Part shown: positions 17,273 through 26,399 of the stretch, piece after piece
Position numbering within the stretch: position 1 is the stretch's first letter
Layout of the letters: every line of letters starts with the position of its first letter
Assembly: GCF_014842265.1 (NCBI RefSeq)
Contig: NZ_JACYVI010000002.1
Location: 62,001-126,000 of the forward strand
Source: Pseudomonas sp. CFBP 13711
GTDB lineage: Bacteria; Pseudomonadota; Gammaproteobacteria; Pseudomonadales; Pseudomonadaceae
Length of the DNA stretch: 64,000 bases
Direction: 5' to 3'
The notes under the pieces: generated by a model
Seen by the model: the letters and a program-made list of their open reading frames with translations, nothing else
Database searches by the model: none
Told to the model about the DNA's origin: nothing
Program-made: the position numbers and the translations under genes

Positions 17273-17601
17273 CGCAACAGGTCTCGAAGAAAGGTCGCGC
17301 AGGCAGACGCGCTTTCGGTCGGCCAGTTCACTTTGACAGTGCCACGCGGGTGTGGGATTTCAACGCAGATATTCGATGATGCAGCTTGCGAATTTGCTCC
17401 GGCTAGCTGCATGGGTAACGGAATAAAAGCAGGTTGCAGCTCCGTGTTTTTTTGCGTTTGCACCCGAATCCATTTGTGGACGAGGTTCGCGTTGAGGCTA
17501 TGGCTCAGCGCGACGCTGGCAATCGAGGCACCGGGCTGGGCGCACTCTTGAATGACTTGGACTTTGAAGGATTTGGAGTAGGAACGGCGTTGTGGCTGCA
17601 T
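17269..17601 (-). CDS. tnpA: IS66 family TnpA, copy 2
   Basis: From ATG 17601 it is a 110-residue helix-turn-helix protein (RRSYSKSFKVQVIQECAQPG, then HSLNANLVHKWIRVQ). The C-terminus carries the family strand VEIPHPRGTVKVNWP. An in-frame Met at 17637 would add a tail lying in the IS terminus. Confidence 0.9.
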   Translation of the reverse strand: MQPQRRSYSKSFKVQVIQECAQPGASIASVALSHSLNANLVHKWIRVQTQKNTELQPAFIPLPMQLAGANSQAASSNICVEIPHPRGTVKVNWPTESASACATFLRDLLR

Positions 17602-17704
17602 GAAATACCCGCTTAAAAGGCTAGAACTGGTGCCCACTTAAATTTAAGTGCACACCATGTCTTGTCTTTGCGGGGCCGGGTAGATGACTTGGCCGGACGG
17701 ATAC

Positions 17705-17908
17705 GATTTGCCAACCGGGTGAATACAGTAACCGTCCAGCGAAGTCGCCTTCCCTATCCCAACTGTTCGCCCAGGGTCTTTGCCCAGTTCTTCCGTCGTG
17801 CGCGACAGCGGCGGCGACTCGATGGGCAGTTTCTCCGCTGCGCAGCCAAAGAAGTTCTTCAGCCTCGGACAGATAGCAACATAGGTATGGACATTCTGTA
17901 CCGATCAC
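17705..17908. other. Unassigned stretch between IS66 copy 2 and the SDR gene
   Basis: No gene recognised on either strand; a 95-codon minus frame here has no motif. Confidence 0.4.
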
Positions 17909-18871
17909 TCATTTCCTTTCAAAAGCGTCAATTCCTGTAAGTTGAGCGGATAGTGCCCATAGGCGTTCGGCTTGATCAGGGTCGGCGGCATAAGGCCGAA
18001 CGCCGACAAAGGATGGTGGTTCGCTTGCATCCAGCGAAGCGATCTCACAGTCCTCACAATATAAGCCTCCCATGCCATTCAACTGTGGAGCTGTTGCGGC
18101 CCAAACTTGGGTTGCCGCACCTTGCTGCGTCGTCTTGAACGTCGGATCGGCAAGGTGGCCGTTGACGTCTAGCCAGCCGGCGGCAATCATTTCATCCTGC
18201 GCCAGATGACGCTGGAGCGGAGTGAGAATCTTGCCGGGGTGAAGGGAGAAAGCCCGGACACCCTCGTGTTGACCAAGCCGATCAAGGTGGACAGCAAACA
18301 ATGCATTGGCCGTCTTCGACTGCCCATATGCCAACCACTTGTCGTAGCCCTGCGTAAATTGCACATCGTTCCAGCGGATACCCGATTGGTGATGCCCCGC
18401 CGATGACACTACTACCACCCTTGCTCGACCCTTGAGCGCAGGCCATAGCAAATTCACGAGGGCGTAGTGCCCCAGATGATTGATGGCGAACTGTGACTCC
18501 CAACCCGCTCCTACTCGGATTTCCGGGCAAGCCATGATTCCCGCGCTGCCGATCAGGATGTCGACGTGTCGGTCGCTTGCCAAGAAACGCTGAGCGAAGT
18601 CGCGTACGCTGGTCAGATCGGAAAGATCAAGTCGCTCGATTTCTACATTGGAGATTCCGCTAGTCTTTGCGCGAGCAGCGTCTACATCACGCGCTGCGAC
18701 AACGACACGCGCGCCCGCCTTCGTCAGTGCTCTTGTCGTCTCCAGGCCCAGGCCGGAATGCCCCCCGGTGACAATGGCGGTGGTGTTGGAAAGATCGCAC
18801 CCTTCAAGTACCTCTGCGGCGGTGGTTACCGCTCCGTAACCCGAGTGGATGGGAGACTGTTTGCTGGTCAT
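17909..18871 (-). CDS. Short-chain dehydrogenase/reductase (SDR)
   Basis: From ATG 18871 (AGGA upstream) the product is 320 residues. It has an N-terminal Rossmann fold with TGGHSGLG (NAD(P)-binding glycine motif, about residues 35-42), a NNAG-like position reading GSAGIM, the active-site serine in VVVSSAGHH and the catalytic YGQSK pair. It belongs to the retinol-dehydrogenase-like SDRs that reduce or oxidise small alcohols and carbonyls; the substrate is unknown. It is divergent from an AraC-family gene 124 bp away, a common regulator/SDR arrangement in pseudomonads, so control by that regulator is likely. Confidence 0.87.
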   Translation of the reverse strand: MTSKQSPIHSGYGAVTTAAEVLEGCDLSNTTAIVTGGHSGLGLETTRALTKAGARVVVAARDVDAARAKTSGISNVEIERLDLSDLTSVRDFAQRFLASDRHVDILIGSAGIMACPEIRVGAGWESQFAINHLGHYALVNLLWPALKGRARVVVVSSAGHHQSGIRWNDVQFTQGYDKWLAYGQSKTANALFAVHLDRLGQHEGVRAFSLHPGKILTPLQRHLAQDEMIAAGWLDVNGHLADPTFKTTQQGAATQVWAATAPQLNGMGGLYCEDCEIASLDASEPPSFVGVRPYAADPDQAERLWALSAQLTGIDAFERK

Positions 18872-18995
18872 GGCGTGTCCTTGTGAATCTGACATGGAAT
18901 AGGGGCAAAACCCATGGCCACCATTGTCTAGACTAGACTTGGGACTGTGAATGCAGCAAAGTCCAATTATCTGTCGAGATCGTCCTACGCACCTT

Positions 18996-19916
18996 ATGGA
19001 TCCCCTTTCCGAAACCCTCTCTCTTCTACATACTCATAACTCCTTTTTTGCAGGTCTGAAGGCTGGTGGAGATTGGGCCATCGATTTTCCACCACCCGAC
19101 GGCATCAAGTTCAATGCAATCGTTGAAGGGACTTGTTGGCTTATGGTGGAAGGCGTGGAGCAACCTATCCGACTGAGTGCCGGAGACTGCTTTCTTTTGC
19201 CACGCAAGCGGGCGTTTTCACTCCTCAGCGACTTGTCATTTCCGGCCATCCACTCGGATGCGATTTATCGCCATGCCGTCAATGGCATCGCCAGTTGTGG
19301 GACAGCCGATGAGTTTTTCCTGATCGGGGGACGTTTTGAGTTCGGTGAGGAGGCTCGCCTTCTATTTGACGGATTGCCTCCCGTCGCCGTCATCAAAAGT
19401 GGTTCGGATCAAGCTTCCGTGCTGAATTGGGCCTTGCAGCGTATTGCTCATGAACTTACCAATCCGGCTCTTGGTAACTCGATTGTGGTTCAGCATCTCG
19501 GCCACATCATGCTAGTGCAGGTTCTACGAATTTATTTGATCCAAGAAGGAAATACCGCACCGAGCTGGTTGCTTGCTATATCTGATCCACGTATCGGGGC
19601 AACCATTCAAGCCATTCATGCCGATCCGGCGCGTTCTTGGTCAGTAGAGAACCTTGCCAAAATCGCGGGTGTTTCTCGCTCGACCTTCGCTTTGCGATTC
19701 AAGCAAAAATCTGGTGTCGCCCCTTTAGAGTACGTCTTGCGCTGGCGCATGCAATTAGCTACGAGATTGTTGAAAACAAACCGCACTACCATTTCCTCCA
19801 TAGCACAAAAGCTGGGCTATGACTCCGACAGTGCTTTTAGTCACGCTTTCAAGCGCATTATGACGTGTTCGCCTCGTGAATACAGAGAGAGAGTGGCCCT
19901 CATATCCCAGCAGTAG
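18996..19916 (+). CDS. AraC-family transcriptional regulator with cupin sensor domain
   Basis: From ATG 18996 it is a 306-residue protein starting MDPLSETLSLL, the usual start of the cupin_6 AraC group. The N-terminal cupin (to about 180) has GTCWLMVEG and LSAGDCFLLPRKRAF. The C-terminal half carries two helix-turn-helix motifs: WSVENLAKIAGVSRSTFALRF and ISSIAQKLGYDSDSAFSHAF. It is divergent from the SDR gene, which it probably activates in response to a small ligand. The upstream Met at 18951 has no binding site and is less likely. Confidence 0.87.
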   Translation: MDPLSETLSLLHTHNSFFAGLKAGGDWAIDFPPPDGIKFNAIVEGTCWLMVEGVEQPIRLSAGDCFLLPRKRAFSLLSDLSFPAIHSDAIYRHAVNGIASCGTADEFFLIGGRFEFGEEARLLFDGLPPVAVIKSGSDQASVLNWALQRIAHELTNPALGNSIVVQHLGHIMLVQVLRIYLIQEGNTAPSWLLAISDPRIGATIQAIHADPARSWSVENLAKIAGVSRSTFALRFKQKSGVAPLEYVLRWRMQLATRLLKTNRTTISSIAQKLGYDSDSAFSHAFKRIMTCSPREYRERVALISQQ

Positions 19917-19958
19917 GGCTGATCTTCAGTAGGCTGACGAGGTACATACTTTGATAAG

Positions 19959-21485
19959 TCAGGCAGGTATCCATTGATGTGGCAACAACTTGCCGATTTC
20001 ACTCGCCCGCTGCGTCGGCAGGCGTGTAAGAACGTCCTTCAAATAAGCATAGGGATCATGCCCGTTGAGCCGCGCAGATTGGATCAAACTCATAATTGCA
20101 GCCGCCCGTTTTCCGCTGCGTAACGACCCTGCAAAGAGCCAATTCTTGCGTCCAAGAGCCCATGGTCGGATCTGGTTCTCGCACCAGTTGTTGTCAATGG
20201 GGACGGCACCGTCATCGAGGTAGCGCGACAGCGCTGCCCAGCGTTTCAGGCTGTAATCCAACGCTCTGCTGATAGCCGAACCTTCGGGCACGAGGTCGCG
20301 CTGGGCGATCATCCAGGCATGCAGCATCTCCATCACCGGTACGGCTTTTCCTTGCCGTATTCGGCACCGTAGATCTGGCTCCAGGTCGCGGGCTTCGCTC
20401 TCGATTTCGTAAAGCAACTGGATATAGCACAATGCTTGTTCGGCGAGCGTGCTCTTGTTGGTAGCATGCAATTCGAAGAACTTGCGCCGCGCATGGGCCA
20501 TACAGCCGATCTCGGTCACGCCGAGTTCGAAGCTGGCTTTGTAGCCACCAAAATCATCACAGACCAACTTGCCCTTCCAGTCTTGCAGGAAGTTGCGAGC
20601 ATGCTCACCGGCACGGCTGGGGCTGAAGTCGTAAACCACCGCTGCCAAGTCCGAGAACTGGCTGGTGGTGTAGGCCCAAACATAGGAACGGTGGGTTTTC
20701 TTCGAGCCTGGCGCAAGCATCTGCACCGGTGTTTCATCGGCGTGGATGACATGCTCGCCAAGCACCACATCGCGTAGCGCGTCGACCAGAGGCTGTAACT
20801 GCACGCCAGTCATGCCAACCCACTGAGCCAATGTTGAACGTGGAATCGCCAAGCCCGCTCGACCGAAAATCGACTCCTGGCGGTAAAGCGGAAGATGGTC
20901 GGCAAACTTGGCAATTATGACGTGGGCAAGGAGCCCAGCGGTCGGGATGCCCTTATCAATGACCTGTGCCGGAACCGGCGCCTGGATCAGCGTTTCGCAG
21001 TCATCACAGACCCACTTGCCACGGACATGGCGCTCAACTCTAAACACGCCGGGCGTGTAGTCCAGCTTCTCGCTGACGTCTTCACCGATGCGTTTGAGTG
21101 CGCAGCCGCATGGGCAGTGAGTATTGTCCGGTTCGTGATGGATCATCGTGCGTGGAAAATCTGCCGGCAATGCAGTGCGCTTGGGCTTTTGCTTTTTCTC
21201 GGTTGCCGCTGGCACTGTTTGCAATGCCTGAAGCTCTGCTTCAATCGCCGCGATATCGGTATCGATCAGATCATCTAGCAGGCTGGCCTGCTCGGGATTC
21301 ATCTGCTCGCTGCGCTTGGCAAACTTGAACCGCTTGAGCTGTGCGATTTCGTGGGTCAGTTTCTCGATCACCGTTTGGTCGCGGTTGATCTTCTTGCCCA
21401 TGGTGTCGACTTGCGCCAACAACTGTTCTGCCAGAACACGCAGTTGGTCGGGGGACATTAAGTCGAGATTGGGCGAAGAAGTCAT
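19959..21485 (-). CDS. tnpC: IS66 family transposase TnpC, copy 3
   Basis: A 508-residue IS66 transposase with intact HADETPVQ, VCDDFGGYK and PIDNNWCENQIRPWALGRKN motifs. It has the zinc-type CPCGCAL...CDDC segment. Closest by eye to copy 2. No disruption. Confidence 0.95.
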   Translation of the reverse strand: MTSSPNLDLMSPDQLRVLAEQLLAQVDTMGKKINRDQTVIEKLTHEIAQLKRFKFAKRSEQMNPEQASLLDDLIDTDIAAIEAELQALQTVPAATEKKQKPKRTALPADFPRTMIHHEPDNTHCPCGCALKRIGEDVSEKLDYTPGVFRVERHVRGKWVCDDCETLIQAPVPAQVIDKGIPTAGLLAHVIIAKFADHLPLYRQESIFGRAGLAIPRSTLAQWVGMTGVQLQPLVDALRDVVLGEHVIHADETPVQMLAPGSKKTHRSYVWAYTTSQFSDLAAVVYDFSPSRAGEHARNFLQDWKGKLVCDDFGGYKASFELGVTEIGCMAHARRKFFELHATNKSTLAEQALCYIQLLYEIESEARDLEPDLRCRIRQGKAVPVMEMLHAWMIAQRDLVPEGSAISRALDYSLKRWAALSRYLDDGAVPIDNNWCENQIRPWALGRKNWLFAGSLRSGKRAAAIMSLIQSARLNGHDPYAYLKDVLTRLPTQRASEIGKLLPHQWIPA

Positions 21486-21546
21486 ACCCCGGATTTTGCC
21501 AGGGCAGGCGGTTCCCTGCGATAGACCGATAGGCTAATGGCAGCCG

Positions 21547-21882
21547 TTAAAGCAGTGTGATCGCGCCGCCGGAGCCTGCTCGTTGCCATGGCAGGCCCAA
21601 CACCAAAGCCTGGAGTTGCTCGGAATCCAACTGCATTTCAGAGCCATGGCGAATGCCTGGCCAGTGGAATTTACCCTGGTTCAACCGGCGAGCCGCCAGC
21701 CAGACGCCGAACCCGTCATGCACCAGAACTTTCATGCGTGTGGCGCGGCGGTTGGCGAAGAGGTAGGCACAGTGCGGCTTCGCCGCACCGAACACCGCTA
21801 TCACCCTGGCTAATGCAGTCTCGGTGCCTGCGCGCATGTCCATCGGCTCGGTGGCGAGCCAGATGGAGTCGATGCGGATCAT
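21547..21882 (-). CDS. tnpB: IS66 family accessory protein TnpB, copy 3
   Basis: 111 residues, MIRIDSIWLATEPMDMRAGT, ending in GSGGAITLL. Overlaps tnpA by 4 bp. Complete. Confidence 0.93.
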   Translation of the reverse strand: MIRIDSIWLATEPMDMRAGTETALARVIAVFGAAKPHCAYLFANRRATRMKVLVHDGFGVWLAARRLNQGKFHWPGIRHGSEMQLDSEQLQALVLGLPWQRAGSGGAITLL

Positions 21883-22211
21883 CGCAGTAGGTCTCGAAGA
21901 AAGGTCGCGCAGGCAACGGCATTGTCGGTTGGCCAGTTCACTTTGACGGTGCCACGCGGGTGCTGGATCTCAACGCAGATGTTCGACGATGTCGCTTGAG
22001 AGTTTGCTCCGGCCGACGGTAGGGGTAACGGAATAAATGCAGGTTGCAGCGCGGTACTGTTCTGCGTGTGTACCCGAATCCATTTATGGACGAGATTTGC
22101 GTTGAGGCTATGGCCGAGTGCGATGCTGGCAATCGACGCGCCGGGCTGGACACACTCTTGAATGACTTGGGCCTTGAAGGATTTTGAATAGGAACGGCGT
22201 GTTGGCTGCAT
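21879..22211 (-). CDS. tnpA: IS66 family TnpA, copy 3
   Basis: 110 residues from ATG 22211 with the RRSYSKSFKAQVIQECVQPG helix-turn-helix start. Nearly identical to copy 2 tnpA, including the upstream terminal region, so copies 2 and 3 share a recent ancestor. Confidence 0.9.
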   Translation of the reverse strand: MQPTRRSYSKSFKAQVIQECVQPGASIASIALGHSLNANLVHKWIRVHTQNSTALQPAFIPLPLPSAGANSQATSSNICVEIQHPRGTVKVNWPTDNAVACATFLRDLLR

Positions 22212-22314
22212 GAAATACCCGCTTAAAAGGCTAGAACTGGTGCCCACTTAAATTTAAGTGCACACCATGTCTTAGCTTTGCGAGGCTGGGTAGATGACTT
22301 GGCCAGACGCATAC

Positions 22315-22522
22315 TGAATACACACCCGACCTCTTTGCCGAAACGCAACCCGCAGCATCGCAGAAGGTCATGCAGGTGATGGATCAAATCAATGCGAAAT
22401 GGGGCCGGAGCACGATGCGACCGGGTCGTGTCCCAGTGCCCCCTGAGTGGGGAATGAAGCGCGAGATGCTCAGCCCCAGCTACACAACTCGGGTAGATGA
22501 ACTTTGGAGGATCAAGTGCTGA
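22315..22522 (+). pseudogene. rulB: Second rulB, C-terminal fragment
   Basis: In frame from 22316 it reads EYTPDLFAETQPAASQKVMQ and continues to the rulB end (VPPEWGMKREML ... DELWRIKC, stop 22520-22522). It aligns with the C-terminus of the first rulB (EFTDDLFAHSQ ... PEWAMRRDLM) at roughly 60% identity, so it comes from a different lineage. The 5' side is cut by IS66 copy 3. The preceding rulB codons are at 14043-14091. Its stop lies only 5 bp from the end of the convergent recombinase-module gene. Confidence 0.9.
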
Positions 22523-22527
22523 TAGGG

Positions 22528-22959
22528 CTATCTGCCAGGTTTCTTCGGCAAGGCCACAACCTTGCCGCTAGAGACTGCTTTCAACTCAGCCATTTCAAAT
22601 ATCAGTCGTTGGTTTACAGAGGCAATTCGGGCCAACTCCTCTAAGATTTTTTCGTTTTCTGCGCGGAGAACCCTATTTTTCTCCTTCTCACTCATCAGCG
22701 CCTGGTGCTTCGAATCCCGCTGGGCACGCACCGACTTTCCAGTCAAAGTGCGAATTTTCTCCGCCACCGCAGGGTAAGTATTATGGATGAGACCTGGCGT
22801 AACCCCCGCAGCTCGGGCAACCGAAGCGATGGAGACCTTTTCGTTTGCTGCGACCAAGCTTTCAATGACCTTATTAAGAGTTTCCAAGGTCTTTGATCTT
22901 GAACGACTCGGGGCCTGCTCTTGGGACAACTTAGTCACCATTTTCGTCAACCTTATCAT
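22528..22959 (-). CDS. Small HTH/coiled-coil protein of recombinase module 1 (TnpC-like)
   Basis: 143 residues (137 if the second Met at 22941 is used). A TetR-like helix-turn-helix, VSIASVARAAGVTPGLIHNT (about 42-61), is followed by a long coiled coil (HQALMSEKEKNRVLRAENEK) and a basic tail. It resembles the fourth gene of trio recombinase elements and the small TnpC of Tn554, which influences orientation and efficiency of transposition. It overlaps the end of the third recombinase gene. A paralogue occupies the same place in module 2 (32541-32948). Confidence 0.82.
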   Translation of the reverse strand: MIRLTKMVTKLSQEQAPSRSRSKTLETLNKVIESLVAANEKVSIASVARAAGVTPGLIHNTYPAVAEKIRTLTGKSVRAQRDSKHQALMSEKEKNRVLRAENEKILEELARIASVNQRLIFEMAELKAVSSGKVVALPKKPGR

Positions 22960-24772
22960 CGTTTATAGGAGAAAGGCCCAGGCTGGTGATGACGTCGAAC
23001 GCGATTTGCAAATCGCGCTCTGCCCGCTGCTTCACTGCAGGGCCAGCATCCACGATCTTGATCAGCTCCTGCTGCTGGCCGTAAATGTCCTGCCAAGTGG
23101 CGGCAAAAAATTCGTCGATCACTGAATTTTTGCATCCTGGACACCGTGTGGCTTCGTATAGGCCTGCGCCGCCACAACCACGTTCAGTAGCAATGCACCA
23201 ACCATGTCCAGTTGCACGAATGTTGGCATGTGGGGCTGTCTGAGCAAGCAAAGAGGACCTGTCTTTGATAGGAATTGCCCTCATCTCCACAATCTTTTCG
23301 CCGGCTCCGCCTGCCAGCGGCTGATCATCGAGCCATGATTCGATCAAGTCGATTTTAAACTCCGTCATCTGTTGGAAGATCTCATCAAAAAGGGTCAGAT
23401 CTTGCTGCGGATTGGATGCATAAAGTTGGGTCATACTCATGCTGCTGTGCTTGAATTGCCATTTAAGGTAGATGAGCGAAGTACGGCCCATTCGGGACTC
23501 TACAAAAGTTCTTGCATATGTTCGCCTGCATTGGTGAGTCCTCAATCGCCAATCGCTCCCAGCGGCCTTCGCTAAACTATCAAACGCAGCATTGGAAGCA
23601 CTTCCACTAAGGGCCTGAACGTATTGATTCTCAATTCTTCCACATGGAGCATGCCGTTCAAGAAATAGCTTTTTCGAATCGGTTCGAGCTTTTTCAAGCC
23701 GCAGAAGATGCTCAGCGGGATTATCAGGATTGGCAATTCTCGAAAGATATCTGATCTCTTGCTCTAACTCCTTTCTAATTGTCACCGAATATTTGCCCAA
23801 GAGCTCCAACGCATCAAGAGTAAGCTCTGGGACAAGGTACTCTACTCGTCCCTTGCCCGTCTTATGCTCGATTGTGGAAACCCAGCAAAATAAGACTCCA
23901 TCTTTCAGTTCTCTGCGCCAAGCACCCACTTCAATACCAATGGCCTCATCGTTGCGCATACCACTGGTGATTGAAACCATGAAAAGAACAGCATCCCTAC
24001 AAATAGCTGAGACTTGATCATTACTAGGGTGATATCCAATGCCATTTACTGCCACCTCAGACTTCATCGCTAAAACAATGCTTTCGCTGTGATTAAATAT
24101 CTTAGACAGCTCATCCGGTGGAATGATATCGGTCCGACCAACGTTTTTGTTAGTAGCATCCATTCCCTTTATTTTTCCAATGCCGCAAATCCTCCACAAT
24201 GTAGAATTACCCCATGGATAGTTTTTAAGCGGAAACATCGTATCGACAGCAAACACCCAAAGAAAATCGATAACTCGCAGGCGCCCGTACAACGGAAGCG
24301 GCCTTAACTTAAGCTCATTCTTGCAATGATGGACATAATTACTGATATGGATCGGACGAACATCTGAAAAGCGAAAAATCCCAAGCTTGTCCAGCCACCT
24401 CATAAACGGCATCATACTCGCAACGGAAAAAGTAGTAAGCCCACGTGCGATTGGAGGTTTGGAGCGAGGCATACCTCTCTTAAACCAAGCATATGCAACC
24501 GCCTTGCAGTCATCAACAAGCGCTTTGGGCATGCTCATATCCCAGCTGATGAACTTAAAGGACTGAGAAACATTGGCCTGGTCAAAGAAGGGTCGAAAGT
24601 CCCACTGCGCATCGCCAAATCGGCTGAGAACCAGCGTCTCCCCTTGCTCATTAATGATTGCGCTGATCACAATAGCATCGCGCTCTTGAGGAGTTAGGCC
24701 GCTGGCCGTAACAGGTTGGGCAACAAGAACGTCATATGCCTTCAAAACTGCGTTCGCGCTTCTGGCGTTCAA
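22931..24772 (-). CDS. Tyrosine recombinase 3 of module 1 (613 aa)
   Basis: A phage-integrase-type recombinase. Catalytic residues in the C-terminal domain: Arg in ITSGMRNDEAIG, HxxR in LRTHQCRRTYART, His/Lys region in WQFKHSSMSMTQ and the nucleophile in TQLYASNP. The C-terminal 150 residues hold a cysteine-containing segment (CIATERGCGGAGLYEATRCP) that may bind zinc. The gene is coupled to recombinase 2 by a 4-bp overlap. Such trios integrate and excise elements with all three proteins required in the characterised cases. Confidence 0.9.
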   Translation of the reverse strand: MNARSANAVLKAYDVLVAQPVTASGLTPQERDAIVISAIINEQGETLVLSRFGDAQWDFRPFFDQANVSQSFKFISWDMSMPKALVDDCKAVAYAWFKRGMPRSKPPIARGLTTFSVASMMPFMRWLDKLGIFRFSDVRPIHISNYVHHCKNELKLRPLPLYGRLRVIDFLWVFAVDTMFPLKNYPWGNSTLWRICGIGKIKGMDATNKNVGRTDIIPPDELSKIFNHSESIVLAMKSEVAVNGIGYHPSNDQVSAICRDAVLFMVSITSGMRNDEAIGIEVGAWRRELKDGVLFCWVSTIEHKTGKGRVEYLVPELTLDALELLGKYSVTIRKELEQEIRYLSRIANPDNPAEHLLRLEKARTDSKKLFLERHAPCGRIENQYVQALSGSASNAAFDSLAKAAGSDWRLRTHQCRRTYARTFVESRMGRTSLIYLKWQFKHSSMSMTQLYASNPQQDLTLFDEIFQQMTEFKIDLIESWLDDQPLAGGAGEKIVEMRAIPIKDRSSLLAQTAPHANIRATGHGWCIATERGCGGAGLYEATRCPGCKNSVIDEFFAATWQDIYGQQQELIKIVDAGPAVKQRAERDLQIAFDVITSLGLSPINDDKVDENGD

Positions 24773-26388
24773 ATTTGGCCGTCCCGTTTCTTCTTCATAA
24801 ATTCGATCTTCTTAGCCCAGAATAAATGTGGTGATAATTTGGCCTTATTTCGCGCTTCCGCAATCAGATTCGGATCAAACTTCTTCAGTGTAAATTCATC
24901 AATCAGTCGAATGTAATCAAACTGCCGTCTGCGCCATGCCTCCCACTCATCCGTAAGGAAATATTCAACTTCTTCATACAGAAATTGTTGATAGCTAAAC
25001 AGTCGATATAGATCCTCCAGCGTGCCGACGATTGCATAGCTAGGACAGCCGAGGCAGTGAACAAACTCAGAACAGTGATTCACGCCATCCTTAGGCGCTA
25101 GGCTGCCGTAAAGGCTGTCCTTGCAGCCGCCTGGCGGCGTCGGTATGACATGGATGCCCCTAAGCTTGTCCGGGAAAGCTTCCCCAACAAATCTCGCGCC
25201 TTCGGCCTTGATCTCATCATTTATCCTCAAATAATGATTATCTGCGACACTTGGGGTATGCCCCATAACTGATGAGACTTCGAGAATGTCGCCTCCACTC
25301 AATTTCCATAAGCGGCTTTCCATGGTCTTTCGGAGTCGGCTCAGCGTTACATTCAGCCGATTACCTCTATCGTCCTGAAGCGCGTGACGCTCACAAATAC
25401 TTTTTCCACTAACATATAGAGCAGTGTTTGAGAGGCTCACAATGTTGCTTTCACCGCCACGCTGCCCTGAGCGATACAACCATACATATGAACTAATATC
25501 ATCTGATGCCAATGCCACAAGCGGCTTGCTGATCTCAAGCGCCTTGTTTAAGACTGCAACGCCATCAAGTGGAATTGCACTGTATTCATCCAGCAAGTTT
25601 GTTTGACGTATTGTTTTGCTCTGAGCACCTTTTCCCCGACGCTTCACAGTATTTATTAATCTTAGATTTGGCACAAACGGATGAGGCTGTAGCGCATCTC
25701 TAGTCATTTCAAGTAGCGGTGTGGTGTTGATACCAGATCTCGCTGCCGTAATCAGTAGCATCACCGTCATCGCCTCTGCCCCATTACCGAGGAATTTACC
25801 CTTGTGAATGGCAACAAGGTCAGACCTTAATGCAGTAAGCAGCCGTTGCATTTCCCCCATAGTAAGCGGATCCGCATCCTTGGTGTTTTGTGCGTTGTTG
25901 GGAAATGGATTGGGCGGCATTAGATTATCAATATCGGCTTCTACAAATCCATAATCAGCCAGAACAATCACTAGGGACTTTAAGCTGGTGTAGTAATTTT
26001 TGGCTGTCGTACCATTAGGGTATTTCAGCTTCAGCCAAGAGACGTAGCGTTCCAAATGACGTTTTGTGAGGCAGTTCGGTGTTGCAGGCGGCGACTCTAT
26101 GGAACCTCCAGTTAAGAAACCCATAAAGCACTTCAACCCATTCGTGGAGTATCCAATCAAAGTGGAGACGGAGAAATTTCCTCCTTGCAGCAGCGTCCGA
26201 ATAACATAAATGCTTTGGATAGCCCAAGCGTCAAAGCCAAGGCCTAAGTAGGGAGAATGGTCGATCTGCCGATATTTTCTCGGATTTCTGGGCAAGTCAA
26301 TTTTAATACTGTCATCAACTCCCTCGAATCCCTTGGTAACGGATGGTAGAACAGCTCTGTAGTTTTTTTGCCGAGCCAAACTAGCCAC
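24769..26388 (-). CDS. Tyrosine recombinase 2 of module 1 (539 aa)
   Basis: The middle recombinase. Conserved Arg in TAARSGINTTPLLEM; the box II motif reads SRLRKTMESRL, with Ser where His is usual; GHTPSVADNHYLR supplies the His and the tyrosine. A CSEFVHCLGCPSY cysteine cluster follows the catalytic domain. Overlaps recombinase 3 by 4 bp; 11 bp from recombinase 1. Its counterpart at 28983-30659 has the same altered box, so this is a property of the family. Confidence 0.9.
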   Translation of the reverse strand: MASLARQKNYRAVLPSVTKGFEGVDDSIKIDLPRNPRKYRQIDHSPYLGLGFDAWAIQSIYVIRTLLQGGNFSVSTLIGYSTNGLKCFMGFLTGGSIESPPATPNCLTKRHLERYVSWLKLKYPNGTTAKNYYTSLKSLVIVLADYGFVEADIDNLMPPNPFPNNAQNTKDADPLTMGEMQRLLTALRSDLVAIHKGKFLGNGAEAMTVMLLITAARSGINTTPLLEMTRDALQPHPFVPNLRLINTVKRRGKGAQSKTIRQTNLLDEYSAIPLDGVAVLNKALEISKPLVALASDDISSYVWLYRSGQRGGESNIVSLSNTALYVSGKSICERHALQDDRGNRLNVTLSRLRKTMESRLWKLSGGDILEVSSVMGHTPSVADNHYLRINDEIKAEGARFVGEAFPDKLRGIHVIPTPPGGCKDSLYGSLAPKDGVNHCSEFVHCLGCPSYAIVGTLEDLYRLFSYQQFLYEEVEYFLTDEWEAWRRRQFDYIRLIDEFTLKKFDPNLIAEARNKAKLSPHLFWAKKIEFMKKKRDGQI

Positions 26389-26399
26389 CTCAGATGCGT

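Larger units (their letters stand above)
15273..17704 (-). mobile_element. IS66-family insertion sequence, copy 2
   Basis: About 2.43 kb with tnpA, tnpB and tnpC. Inward ends are GTAGGGTCGCGTCAGTTCAA at 15273 and GTATCCGTCCGGCCAAGTCA at 17704, similar with one gap. Flanks (CGCAGATC and GATTTGCC) show no target duplication. The left end supplies the stop codon of the DMT gene. Confidence 0.82.
19929..22314 (-). mobile_element. IS66-family insertion sequence, copy 3
   Basis: About 2.39 kb. The inward right end, GTATGCGTCTGGCCAAGTCA at 22314, is clear; the left end, GTAGGCTGACGAGG at 19929, is weaker. It directly abuts the second rulB C-terminal fragment at 22315. No target duplication is visible (GATCTTCA left, TGAATACA right). 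Confidence 0.82.
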
